This document shows, in pieces, positions 33,978 through 42,240 of a stretch of 42,284 nt of DNA. Location: assembly GCA_900552585.1 (NCBI GenBank), contig USAB01000006.1:1-42284 (forward strand), read 5' to 3'. Under the pieces are notes generated by a model. It worked only from the letters and a program-made list of their open reading frames with translations, ran no database searches and had not been told where the DNA came from. The position numbers and the translations under genes are program-made. Within the stretch, counting starts at the first letter, position 1, and each line of letters starts with the position of its first letter. This stretch comes from an uncultured Coriobacteriaceae bacterium (GTDB lineage: Bacteria > Actinomycetota > Coriobacteriia > Coriobacteriales > Eggerthellaceae).

Positions 33978-36698
33978 CTACGCCTCCAGCTGCGTGCCGT
34001 CGGAAAGCTCCAAGCGCAAGAACCCGTGATCTGTTTGGCGCTGATGCGGTTCCGGAAGCCGCAGGTAATCGCCGTACTGCCGCTCCAGGAACTTCTCGGC
34101 GCCGTCTATGATGGGCATGTCGTGCCCTTCGAAGGGCACCCAGCGGATGCCGTCGGCCTCCCCCGCTTCGATGGTGGTGTATGTGGGAATGAAGCTGGCA
34201 TAGCGCGTTCCCGGCTTGCCCACACGGTACGGGTTCAGGAACTCCGCCGCCAGATGGTAAAGGCGATCGCACAGCTTCACGGGGAAATACGGGGCAATGC
34301 GCGCGTAGCAATGCAGGTAGTCGTAATCCTCTTTCAAGAGCGGATGCGGATCCGCCATGTCCTCGAGCACGTATTCCTGTCGACGCTTGAAGCCCATGGA
34401 AGCGCGCGCAAACGAACGTGCGGCAATCTCCTGCGCCTTCGCAAGGTACCGGTTGTTCGGAGCGGCATCGAAGGGAAACACATCGACCCACAGGCTCTTG
34501 TCGAAGTGCTTCCCCTCGTTATAGAGCGTGATGTAGTCCGTACCCTCATGGCGCAAACGAACGTATATGTAATGGATATGCGGGTCCGTTTCCGGCAACT
34601 GGATGAAATATCCGGGATCGAGCACGGCCGGCCCCTTGGCAACGAACTGCTGGTAGTCCGCCCGCAGCATGCCCACATCAAGGTCGTCATCCCAGGGAAT
34701 GTATCCCTCATGTCTCACGGCGCCCAGCATGCTGCCGCCCACCAGGAAGAACTTCGTGCCCAGATAGCCGCAGACGCGCTTGATTTCCTCAAGCGATTCC
34801 AGGCCGTCCTTCTGGATGATATCCGTGATTTGCTGCCGAGCCGGCGTGGGTTCGCTCGCCCAACTGGAGATATCGCGCGGCAATTCGATGGTACCGTCCT
34901 CGAACGCCACGCTGCGCAGCGGAAACAGGGCGTCTTCCCGAATCGTGCGCTGCTGGATGGTGCGCTCCCCCATCACGCCGCTTGCCCGGCCGTTGCCGAA
35001 CAGGCGCGAAACGACGCCCGTCTGCACGCAACGGTAGCGCTTCAGATGCTCGATGCCACGCAGGTCGCCCGGCCTCAGGGACGAGGCTTCAGACAGCATT
35101 TTGAAACGCAGGATGCTTTGATGCGGCACGCGGTCCATGGGATACAGGCAGAACGTGGCGCGGGGATCCTCTACCGCACGCGGCCCTGGCGTGATGCACA
35201 GATACGGCTGCTCGGTGTCGTTCGCGCCCCAAACCTGCCAGCCCGCTTCATGGGCCAGCTGCGCGATGGGCGCGCGAAGCATATCGAAGTCGTTGCGCAG
35301 CGCCGCCAGCGAAAGCTCCGTCATATCCGAGAAGTAGCCGTGGTAGAAAACCGCTCCGACGCACGTGTCGCCGAAGGCGAACGCCTTGCCGGACAACAGC
35401 GGCTTCAAGCATTCGTACACCTGGAAAGCCCACGAGGCATGCTGCCGAGCAGCACCCGCCGCGCGTGCATGGGCGCCAGAGAGCGCATGTTCATCGGCCC
35501 GGGCATCTTTGACCACGGCGGAATCGCATGCCGGGGATTCGCCCTTGCTCTCAGCGAACGCCGCTTCAGCAAGCGCGGCAAGCCGTTCCGTGGCACCGTA
35601 GCCGATGCCCTCGAAATAGTCGTCCGCGAATTGCGCGAACGAATTGCCCTGCTTGTCCACGCCCTTTATGACCGCGCGTGCGAGTTCGCCGGCTTGCATG
35701 AAAGAGCAATCCGGGAACTGCTGCAAGGGGTCGATATTCAATCCGGGCGAAACACGATACGAGTCGATGTCAGGCACGTAGAAATACGTGGGGACGCCCA
35801 GAAGCGCCGCTTCGAACGAAATGGCGGAATAATCGCTGATGGCGGCATCGGCCAGGCCCAGCAGCTCGCTGCTTTCCGCATCGCGCACGAACAGCACGTT
35901 CGGATAACGGCTGGCCAGAGAATGATCCCAGCCGTCATCGAGCGGATGACCTTTCACAATGAGCTGGCAATCGAATGGTTCGAAAGCGCTGGCAAGGGCC
36001 TCAACTTCCCGCGTCAGCCAGCCGTGCATGCCGGGGCCTTTGCGCAGCGTGGGCACGTACACGACGCGGAATGCCTTGCCGCTCAAACGCGGATTGCGCT
36101 CGCGGATGCGCTGGACAGCGCACCGATAGGCGGAATCCGGGGCCGGGTCAAGCAGATAGTCCATGCGCGGCAGCCCCAGGGGAAGCACGCGGTCCTCAGG
36201 ATAGCCGAACGCACGGGCATATGCCGGGACGGCACCGGGACCGGCCGCAACGACCCAGTCGTAATTCGCATGCATATGCAGCTTACGCGCTTCCTCGCCC
36301 GTTCTGCCGGCATCCGTATCAAGGCTCTGGTATCCGAATTTCTTGATAGCGCCCAGCGCATGCCAAATCTGGATGACCTTCGTCTGAGCATCCAGCTTCG
36401 GAACGGAGATGGACGGGATATAGCCGTCGACGATGCAGACGCGCGATTCCGCCACTTTGCGGCTCATCTCCAGCACAGAGCGTGCGAAGCCGGCCTTGTC
36501 GACGGTCTCGGGGTCGCTGATGCAGACATCGATGGCGACACCGGGCATGCGCGATTCCAGCTCTTCGGAGAGCATGCGGAAGTCAAGCGATTCCTGGCTG
36601 CTCTGACGCGAGAGCAACGTGATCTTGTCCTGCTTCGGGATATGGGAATCCACCGCATGGAGCAGATCCATGCCTGCTTCGACGATGTCCAGATTCAT
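33978..36698 (-). CDS. Fusion of CDP-polyol phosphotransferase (TagB/TagF type) with a degenerate and an intact LicD domain
   Basis: A 906-residue three-part protein. Residues about 1-385 are a teichoic acid polyol-phosphate transferase of the CDP-glycerol glycerophosphotransferase family: IQIWHALGAIKKFG, YVPTLRKG, LIVKGHPLDD and AISDYSAISFEAALLGVP hold the family His and Ser/Glu residues. Residues about 415-560 look like a LicD domain without its metal site (FGDTCVGAVFYHGYFSDMTELSLA). From about 620 a full LicD domain follows: FFLVGGSMLGAVRHEGYI, then PWDDDLDVGM near 667-676, and the closing RQYGDYLRLPEPHQR. It lies 25 bp after tagD. It likely adds polyol-phosphate units and a LicD-type phospho-substituent. 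Confidence 0.87.
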   Translation of the reverse strand: MNLDIVEAGMDLLHAVDSHIPKQDKITLLSRQSSQESLDFRMLSEELESRMPGVAIDVCISDPETVDKAGFARSVLEMSRKVAESRVCIVDGYIPSISVPKLDAQTKVIQIWHALGAIKKFGYQSLDTDAGRTGEEARKLHMHANYDWVVAAGPGAVPAYARAFGYPEDRVLPLGLPRMDYLLDPAPDSAYRCAVQRIRERNPRLSGKAFRVVYVPTLRKGPGMHGWLTREVEALASAFEPFDCQLIVKGHPLDDGWDHSLASRYPNVLFVRDAESSELLGLADAAISDYSAISFEAALLGVPTYFYVPDIDSYRVSPGLNIDPLQQFPDCSFMQAGELARAVIKGVDKQGNSFAQFADDYFEGIGYGATERLAALAEAAFAESKGESPACDSAVVKDARADEHALSGAHARAAGAARQHASWAFQVYECLKPLLSGKAFAFGDTCVGAVFYHGYFSDMTELSLAALRNDFDMLRAPIAQLAHEAGWQVWGANDTEQPYLCITPGPRAVEDPRATFCLYPMDRVPHQSILRFKMLSEASSLRPGDLRGIEHLKRYRCVQTGVVSRLFGNGRASGVMGERTIQQRTIREDALFPLRSVAFEDGTIELPRDISSWASEPTPARQQITDIIQKDGLESLEEIKRVCGYLGTKFFLVGGSMLGAVRHEGYIPWDDDLDVGMLRADYQQFVAKGPAVLDPGYFIQLPETDPHIHYIYVRLRHEGTDYITLYNEGKHFDKSLWVDVFPFDAAPNNRYLAKAQEIAARSFARASMGFKRRQEYVLEDMADPHPLLKEDYDYLHCYARIAPYFPVKLCDRLYHLAAEFLNPYRVGKPGTRYASFIPTYTTIEAGEADGIRWVPFEGHDMPIIDGAEKFLERQYGDYLRLPEPHQRQTDHGFLRLELSDGTQLEA

Positions 36699-36723
36699 GC
36701 TACGCCCCCGTCCGATCAGCCAG

Positions 36724-37137
36724 CTATTCCTTATGGGGAACGTTGCTGATATTCAGATTCTCCTTGACCTGGGTGGTGGAGATGCCGGGCGTACGGTCCA
36801 GGTACACCACTTCGCAGTAATCCTTCAGGTATTCGAAGCGGTCGGATCCTGCCCAATCGCCGCCCATGACAACGGTGTCGATGTGGTATTCCTTCACGTC
36901 GTTGATCTTCTGCTCCCAGTTGTCTTCGGGAATGACCAGGTCCACGTAGCGGATTGCCTCCAGCATTTCCTTACGCGTCTCGTAGGTATAGAACGATTTC
37001 TTCCCCTTGGAAGCGTTGAATTCGTCGGTGGACAACGCAACCACCAGATAGTCTCCCAGCGCACGTGCGCGCCTCAGAAGACGGATATGCCCGTAGTGCA
37101 GCAAATCGAACGTTCCGTACGTCAGGATTCTCTTCAC
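36724..37137 (-). CDS. tagD: Glycerol-3-phosphate cytidylyltransferase
   Basis: Makes CDP-glycerol from CTP and glycerol-3-phosphate for teichoic acid synthesis. The 137-residue protein begins MKRILTYGTFDLLHYGHIRL with the HxGH motif (HYGH), then VALSTDEFNASKGKKS, VVMGGDW and the RTPGISTT signature, all typical of TagD. Start is GTG with AAGGAG 5 bp upstream. It opens the unit tagD, fusion transferase, cytidylyltransferase, gatD-like, gatZ-like, which ends at the 30.6-kb terminator. A hairpin (GGGGCG/CGCCCC, 37156-37171) lies in its leader. Confidence 0.95.
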   Translation of the reverse strand: MKRILTYGTFDLLHYGHIRLLRRARALGDYLVVALSTDEFNASKGKKSFYTYETRKEMLEAIRYVDLVIPEDNWEQKINDVKEYHIDTVVMGGDWAGSDRFEYLKDYCEVVYLDRTPGISTTQVKENLNISNVPHKE

Positions 37138-37155
37138 GGTAGCTCCTTCAATCGA

Positions 37156-37171
37156 GGGGCGCGTTCGCCCC
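37156..37171 (-). other. Small hairpin in the tagD leader
   Basis: GGGGCG and CGCCCC around CGTT, about 20 bp upstream of the tagD GTG. It could modulate translation or be chance; there is no T tract. Confidence 0.3.
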
Positions 37172-37239
37172 TGCGCAAATCGAATGTACCAGCTACTTTA
37201 CAATGACTTAACGAGATTGGCACCACTAACACCATAAAC

Positions 37240-37299
37240 CCCCTTGCGGCAGAGGTGCGCATTCAACGCAAAATGCGCATTTCGCCACTGCTGCAGGGG
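37240..37299 (-). terminator. Long nested hairpin between tagH-like and tagD
   Basis: Minus-strand CCCCT GCAGCAGTGG pairs with CCTCTGCCGC A AGGGG (two mismatches and a bulge), enclosing TGCGCATT/AATGCGCA (37256-37263 and 37272-37279). The tail is GTTTATGG, so it may terminate the exporter transcript, or it may be a structured leader of tagD. Confidence 0.5.
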
Positions 37300-37320
37300 T
37301 CGTAAAACGCCTGATAAACG

Positions 37321-38262
37321 CTACTTGTTCATCTCATCGTACAGCGCGATGGCCTCATCGATATCGCCATCGAACACTTTGCTGCCATGATCGAGCACGA
37401 TGCCGCGGCTGCAGAATTCCCGTGCGGCACCCGTGGAATGCGTGACGAACAGCACCGTCACGTTCTCGTCGGTCATGATCTTCCGGATGCGTTTAATGCA
37501 CTTGCGCTTGAACTTGCGGTCGCCGACGGAGAGCGCTTCGTCGATGATCAGAATCTCGGGATCGACGCTGACGGCGAATGCGAAGCCCAAACGCGACTTC
37601 ATACCGCTGGAATACGTACGGTAAGGCTGGTCGATATAGACGCCCAAGGCCGCGAATTTTACCACTTCGGGCTCGATCTTCTCGATCTCCTCCTCGGTGA
37701 GGCCCATGACCTGCCCGCGCAGATGGATATTCTCGCGCCCGGTCAGGTTCTTGTCGAAGCCGGCCTTCAATTCCAGCAACGCGCTGACGCGCCCGTTCAC
37801 GTGAATCTCGCCGGACGTGGGATACGTCACGCCCGTAATCATCTTCAGGCACGTGGATTTGCCGGCGCCGTTCGATCCCAGGAATGCGACGGCTTCGCCG
37901 CGGCGAATCTTGAACGAAAGATTGTTGTTCGCATTCACACTTCCCAAGGACAGGGAATCCGGGCACATGCCGAAGATGTCCAAGAACCGCGCGCGGTCGT
38001 TCTTGTACAGGTTATACGTCTTCGTTACATGATCGAACTCGATGATGACCTCGTCGGAGATGGCGGTCTTCACATTCGATTTCTCCTGCGGCGTTTCGGG
38101 TTGCGCCTTTTTCCCAGCCTGGGCGGAAGCGGCGTCGGCGTTGCCGGCGCCGACTGCCGCCGGTGTGCCCGCCGCTGCAGCTGCCTTCTGTCCCCGGACG
38201 GCGTCCGGGGCTTCGACCGTCCCCGGCGTCGAAGCCGTGTTCTGCGTTTCGTTAGAGGACAT
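37321..38262 (-). CDS. tagH: Teichoic acid export ABC transporter ATP-binding protein (TagH type)
   Basis: ATPase subunit of the polymer exporter, 313 residues. About 70 N-terminal residues rich in Ala, Pro and Gln precede the ATPase domain. Walker A is GSNGAGKS, the Q-loop region has GFDKNLTGRENI, the signature is YSSGMKSRLGFA and Walker B is ILIIDEALSVGD, which marks the polysaccharide/teichoic acid export subfamily. It lacks the long C-terminal extension of B. subtilis TagH. The ATG at 38262 overlaps the end of the permease gene by 11 bp, so the two are coupled. It powers flipping of the lipid-linked polymer across the membrane. Confidence 0.9.
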   Translation of the reverse strand: MSSNETQNTASTPGTVEAPDAVRGQKAAAAAGTPAAVGAGNADAASAQAGKKAQPETPQEKSNVKTAISDEVIIEFDHVTKTYNLYKNDRARFLDIFGMCPDSLSLGSVNANNNLSFKIRRGEAVAFLGSNGAGKSTCLKMITGVTYPTSGEIHVNGRVSALLELKAGFDKNLTGRENIHLRGQVMGLTEEEIEKIEPEVVKFAALGVYIDQPYRTYSSGMKSRLGFAFAVSVDPEILIIDEALSVGDRKFKRKCIKRIRKIMTDENVTVLFVTHSTGAAREFCSRGIVLDHGSKVFDGDIDEAIALYDEMNK

Positions 38263-39073
38263 CGGCCACCTCCTCGTGCGTACGCCGATAGATGAAGCAC
38301 ATGAAGGCAATCTGGAGCGCGAAGATAACCAGGAACACGATCAAGAACAGGGGATCCTGCCAGATCCAGGTCTTGTAGTAGAACGCGGAGCGCATGGATT
38401 CCGCGAAGAACGTGATCGGGTCAATGTAGAACACATACGTCATGAACGGCACATGCTCCACCACGGCGCTGACGCTGAAGATCACGCCGGACAGCCAGAA
38501 CAGCGGCTGCTGCAGCGCATGCAGCAACTGGTTGAAGTCCTTGCTCATAGCGGACATGAACGAGCACATGACGCCGAAGCACCACCAGAACGCGTACATG
38601 AGCAAGGCGATGACGGGAACCTGCAGCAGGTACACGTCAAGCGAGCCGCCGCACAGCAGGTAGATTACGAACAGAGCCACCAACAAGCACGCTTCGATGA
38701 ACATGTTCGACTTCGACACGATCGTGGGGATGCAAGAGAGCGGGAACTTGATCTTGTTCACCAGATACGTGTAGCGCTTCAGCGCATTCGAGCCGCTGCC
38801 CAGCTGGTCCTGCATGAAGAACCACGGAATCAAACCGGCCATGAGCCAGATGATATACGGCAGGTTGCTCGCAGACATATGCTCCTGTTTCAGTCCGACC
38901 TCCAAGGCGAACCAGAACACGAGAATGTACATCGTGGGACGTACGAACAGCCACGCCCGGCCCAATGCGGCTCCGCGCGACTTTTTCACCATATCGAACT
39001 TGGCCAGCTGGTTGACCTGCTTGCGCCAAGACCAATTGTCTTTAAGTATCGTAGAGAGGGTACTCACGTACAC
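38252..39073 (-). CDS. tagG: Teichoic acid export ABC transporter permease (TagG type)
   Basis: A 273-residue ABC-2 permease with about six membrane helices (e.g. MYILVFWFALEVGL, FIEACLLVALFVIYLL, PLFLIVFLVIFALQIAF) and the family's GAALGRAWLFVRP, NALKRYTYLVNKIKFP and YIDPITFFAESMRS segments. The start is GTG, either at 39073 or two codons later at 39067, which has AAAGGG at better spacing. It pairs with the overlapping ATPase gene downstream. The 144 bp between it and the upstream phosphohexomutase gene shows no clear promoter or terminator. Confidence 0.9.
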   Translation of the reverse strand: MYVSTLSTILKDNWSWRKQVNQLAKFDMVKKSRGAALGRAWLFVRPTMYILVFWFALEVGLKQEHMSASNLPYIIWLMAGLIPWFFMQDQLGSGSNALKRYTYLVNKIKFPLSCIPTIVSKSNMFIEACLLVALFVIYLLCGGSLDVYLLQVPVIALLMYAFWWCFGVMCSFMSAMSKDFNQLLHALQQPLFWLSGVIFSVSAVVEHVPFMTYVFYIDPITFFAESMRSAFYYKTWIWQDPLFLIVFLVIFALQIAFMCFIYRRTHEEVADVL

Positions 39074-39217
39074 CCTTTCGTCAGCTGAAAACTAATAGCA
39101 GAATATAGCACGCAGCGGGTAGAGCTGCTTCCACGGTACGCAATCGGCGCCCTGAACGGGGCAGAGCGTGCAGTGCTTGGAATCGCGCTTTCACACTCCG
39201 ACCAGACGGCGCCTGCT

Positions 39218-40912
39218 CTAGAGGCCCAGCAGGCCGCTGGCGGCATGTGCGATTGCATCGCGCGCCGCTTCTGCAGACTCGCGCGTCTTGCCGTTCGCGA
39301 ACACATACACCTTGATCTTCGGCTCTGTGCCGCTGGGACGAACAATTGCCTTGCAACCGCCCTCCAGGCGATATTCGAGCACATTCGCACTGGGAAGGCC
39401 ATTGATGCCCGGAAGGTAGTCAATCGTCTGCACGACCGGGTATCCTCCAATGGATTCCGGCGAATTGCCACGCAGCGACTCCATGATGCTTGCCATCTTG
39501 CGGCTGCCCTCGGCGCCTTCGAACTCGAAGTTCAGCGTCTGGTTGACGTAATAGCCGAACTCCTGATACAGATCGCGCATGGCCTGCACCAGGTTCTTCC
39601 CACGCTTGCGATAGTAGCGCGCCATCTGGACGATGAGCATGCTCGCCACGATTGCGTCCTTATCGCGCACATGCGAACCGGCAAGGTAGCCGTAGCTCTC
39701 CTCGAACCCGAATACGAACCGATCTTCTTGGCAATAGCGCTCCAGGATGCCAATCTGCTCGCCGATGTATTTGAATCCCGTCAGCACGCGCTTGACGGAG
39801 ACGCCGTATTTCTGGGCAACGGGCTCCACCATGTCCGTCGAGACGATTGTCGTAACGGCGATGGGGTCCTTCGGCATGATGTCCTGGGCCTGTCGTTCGC
39901 GGCACAGGTAATCCAGCAGCAGAACGCCCACTTCGTTGCCGGTGAGCAGGACGTATTCACCATCGTTTTCCACGGCGATGCCGACACGGTCCGCATCGGG
40001 GTCCGTAGCAAGAAGCAGATCGGGATGCACCTGCTCGCAAATCTTGATGCCCTCGGCAAGCGCCTCGCGAATCTCGGGGTTCGGGCGCGGGCACGTGGGA
40101 AACGTGCCGTCGGGATCCTTCTGGGACTCGACGAGGTGCACATCCGTCACGCCGATTTTGTCCAGGATCTTCGTCACGCACTCCAAGCCGGTGCCGTTCA
40201 GGGGCGTATAGACGACGCACACGTCCCCATCCTCGCCGGCGGGCTCGACGCTCTGGTCATGCACGGCATTCACGAACGACGTGATGGTCTCTTCCGGAAT
40301 ATACGCGATGCGCCCATTTTCCAGCGCCTCCTGGAAATCGACGGTGCTCACGCCGTTGAAGATGTCCACCAGGGAAATGCATTCCTGGATGGCAGCGGCT
40401 GCGGTGCTGGTAATCTGGCAGCCGTCCGAGCCGTATACCTTGTAACCGTTGTATTTCGCGGGATTATGACTTGCCGTGATATTGATGCCCGCATCGCAAC
40501 CCAGATGGCGGACGGCGAAGCTCAGCGCTGGCGTGGGCTCCAAGCGAGGGTAGACATGCGCTTCGATGCCGTTGGCAGCAAGCACCGACGCCGCCGTGCG
40601 CATGAAGAGCTGGGAATTGATACGCGAATCGTAGGAGATGGCCACGGAGGGCTTGTGGCCGTCCGTGCTCTGATTCAAATAATCGGCAAGGCCCTGCGTG
40701 GCCTGGCCGACCGTATGGATGTTCATGCGGTTCGTGCCGACGCCGATGATGCCGCGCAAACCGGCGGTGCCGAACGAAAGCGTTCGATAGAACGCATCTT
40801 CCACTGCCGACTCATCGCCGGAGTTAACCAGTTCGTCTAACTCGTCGATCAGTTCTTTGTTGGTCAGATTGGCCTTCCAGAGTTCAACCTGCTGGGAGAT
40901 AGCCTCATCCAT
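39218..40912 (-). CDS. Phosphohexomutase (PgcA-like phosphoglucomutase/phosphomannomutase)
   Basis: A 564-residue alpha-D-phosphohexomutase that interconverts hexose-6-P and hexose-1-P, supplying UDP- or GDP-sugars for the glycosyltransferases here. Motifs in order: FGTAGLRGIIGVG, the phosphoserine loop NITASHNPAKYNGYK, metal loop DPDADRVG, sugar loop GFEESYGYL and phosphate loop RPSGTEPKIKVY. Length fits the PgcA group (about 580). The ATG at 40912 has AGGAAGGA upstream; about 89 further open codons are rejected as non-family sequence. Whether it prefers glucose or mannose cannot be said. Confidence 0.93.
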   Translation of the reverse strand: MDEAISQQVELWKANLTNKELIDELDELVNSGDESAVEDAFYRTLSFGTAGLRGIIGVGTNRMNIHTVGQATQGLADYLNQSTDGHKPSVAISYDSRINSQLFMRTAASVLAANGIEAHVYPRLEPTPALSFAVRHLGCDAGINITASHNPAKYNGYKVYGSDGCQITSTAAAAIQECISLVDIFNGVSTVDFQEALENGRIAYIPEETITSFVNAVHDQSVEPAGEDGDVCVVYTPLNGTGLECVTKILDKIGVTDVHLVESQKDPDGTFPTCPRPNPEIREALAEGIKICEQVHPDLLLATDPDADRVGIAVENDGEYVLLTGNEVGVLLLDYLCRERQAQDIMPKDPIAVTTIVSTDMVEPVAQKYGVSVKRVLTGFKYIGEQIGILERYCQEDRFVFGFEESYGYLAGSHVRDKDAIVASMLIVQMARYYRKRGKNLVQAMRDLYQEFGYYVNQTLNFEFEGAEGSRKMASIMESLRGNSPESIGGYPVVQTIDYLPGINGLPSANVLEYRLEGGCKAIVRPSGTEPKIKVYVFANGKTRESAEAARDAIAHAASGLLGL

Positions 40913-40933
40913 CCGAATCGTTCCTTCCTCTTC

Positions 40934-40953
40934 TGACGGCTGCCGAGCCGTCA
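40934..40953 (-). other. Hairpin in the phosphohexomutase leader
   Basis: TGACGGCT and AGCCGTCA pair perfectly around a 4-base loop, directly before the GAGGAAGG ribosome binding site. It has no T tract, so a role in mRNA stability or translation is possible. Confidence 0.35.
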
Positions 40954-41108
40954 AAACCCCTTCGGTCACGTTCGAAATACGTTCCTTTGAACCCTGTAGG
41001 TATACCGTAAGCAGCACGTTTACAGGTGTGATACGACGCAAAAGCCATAATATGCACCGGCTTAATAAAAGTTTTTCGCACCATTTCAGAAAATATTCCA
41101 TTCTGCCC

Positions 41109-41136
41109 TTGCCAAACCGGAGAAGATGAGTAATAT
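41109..41136 (+). promoter_or_regulatory. Promoter of tRNA-Asn
   Basis: TTGCCA (41109-41114), 16-bp spacer, TAATAT (41131-41136), 28 bp before the tRNA. Same layout as the tRNA-Val promoter. Confidence 0.65.
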
Positions 41137-41164
41137 ATCTATTCGCGCAATGAAAGCGCCGAAT

Positions 41165-41239
41165 TCCTCGGTAGCTCAACGGCAGAGCATCCGGCTGTTA
41201 ACCGGAGGGTTGTAGGTTCGAATCCTACCCGGGGAGCCA
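41165..41239 (+). tRNA. tRNA-Asn (GTT anticodon)
   Basis: 75 nt with encoded CCA. Acceptor TCCTCGG/CCGGGGA, D arm GCTC/GAGC, anticodon stem TCCGG/CCGGA with loop CTGTTAA (anticodon at 41197-41199), T arm GTAGG/CCTAC with TTCGAAT. All arms pair well. Confidence 0.95.
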
Positions 41240-41250
41240 GAATCTCGAAA

Positions 41251-41278
41251 GACCAGGCTGTTTTAGCCTGGTCTTTTT
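41251..41278 (+). terminator. Terminator of tRNA-Asn
   Basis: GACCAGGCT/AGCCTGGTC (41251-41259 and 41265-41273), 5-base loop, then TTTTT. The 132 bp from here to the sirtuin start hold no gene that I can see. Confidence 0.9.
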
Positions 41279-41410
41279 ATATCGTTCACATGCTAGAGCC
41301 CCTCGATGGCACCCAGCAACCTTGCAGCTTCCCCATCCCGAAACTTCGCTGACGCGGAACATGCGAGATAATAATGGCATCGGATAATCCGGTCTCGAAT
41401 CGAGGCGAAT

Positions 41411-42145
41411 ATGCTTGACACTCGGCAAACCCAGTTGCAGCACGAACTGAAGCAGCGCGTTCTTGCCAGCAACAAAGTCGTATTCTTCGGAGGCGCCGGC
41501 GTTTCCACGGAAAGCGGCATTCCCGACTTCCGCAGTTCGAACGGTCTTTGGAACGAAAACTATCGGTACCCACCGGAACAGGTGGTCAGCCATAGCTTCT
41601 TCATGGCGCATCCAAGGGAGTTCTACGATTTCTATCGCAGCAAGATGCTATTCCCGAATGCGAAGCCGAACAAGGCACATCTCCAGTTGGCGAAATTGGA
41701 GCAGATGGGCCACGTAAAGGCCGTCATCACGCAGAATATCGACGGCTTACATCAAGCGGCGGGCAGCAGGAACGTACTGGAGCTTCATGGCAGCGTCCAT
41801 CGCAATTTCTGCATGGATTGCGGTGCCCGTTATTCGCTGGAATTCATTGTCAATAGCGAAGGCGTGCCCACGTGCGAGCGCTGCGGCGGCACCGTTCGAC
41901 CGGACGTGGTGCTGTACGAGGAGCCGCTGAACAAGAACGTCATTCGCGCCGCAATCGGAGCAATCCGTTCTGCAGACATGCTGATCTGCGCCGGCACGTC
42001 GCTCGCCGTGTATCCCGCCGCCGGATTCCTGGAATACTTCCGGGGCGCTACCTTGGCCGTAATCAACCTGTCCCCCACATCTCTAGACAAGAAGGCGGAC
42101 ATCCTGCTTTCTGCAAAGGTCGGCGAGGTCTTCGACTGGGACTGA
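41411..42145 (+). CDS. NAD-dependent protein deacylase (sirtuin, Sir2/CobB family)
   Basis: Removes acyl groups from lysines using NAD. The 244-residue protein has GAGVSTESGIPDFRS (28-42), TQNIDGLH, the catalytic His in LELHGSVH, two CxxC zinc pairs (CMDC and CERC), and GTSLAVYPAAG. Length is typical. The start ATG at 41411 has only a weak GAGG about 8 bp upstream. It is alone between a tRNA terminator and a convergent terminator, and has no evident link to the wall locus. Confidence 0.95.
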   Translation: MLDTRQTQLQHELKQRVLASNKVVFFGGAGVSTESGIPDFRSSNGLWNENYRYPPEQVVSHSFFMAHPREFYDFYRSKMLFPNAKPNKAHLQLAKLEQMGHVKAVITQNIDGLHQAAGSRNVLELHGSVHRNFCMDCGARYSLEFIVNSEGVPTCERCGGTVRPDVVLYEEPLNKNVIRAAIGAIRSADMLICAGTSLAVYPAAGFLEYFRGATLAVINLSPTSLDKKADILLSAKVGEVFDWD

Positions 42146-42178
42146 CGGCAACGTCCAACGCAAATGCAGAATAGAAAT

Positions 42179-42212
42179 AGCGCCTGCAGCATTAGCATTA
42201 CCTGCAGGCGCT
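42179..42212. terminator. Bidirectional terminator after the sirtuin gene
   Basis: AGCGCCTGCAG (42179-42189) and CTGCAGGCGCT (42202-42212), perfect 11-bp stem, 12-base loop; plus tail TTCTG, minus tail ATTTCTATT. It lies between convergent genes. Confidence 0.78.
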
Positions 42213-42240
42213 TTCTGATGCTATAGGAAGACTGCTGTCG

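Noticed and set aside
9594..41239. Genomic island bounded by tRNA genes
   Set aside because: No integrase, transposase, att-like direct repeat or insertion sequence was seen; the two tRNAs look like ordinary chromosomal genes.
41290..41385. SAM-riboswitch-like CGATGGCACCCAGCAACC stretch before the sirtuin gene
   Set aside because: Only a short resemblance; no closing P1 helix or other SAM-I helices could be paired.
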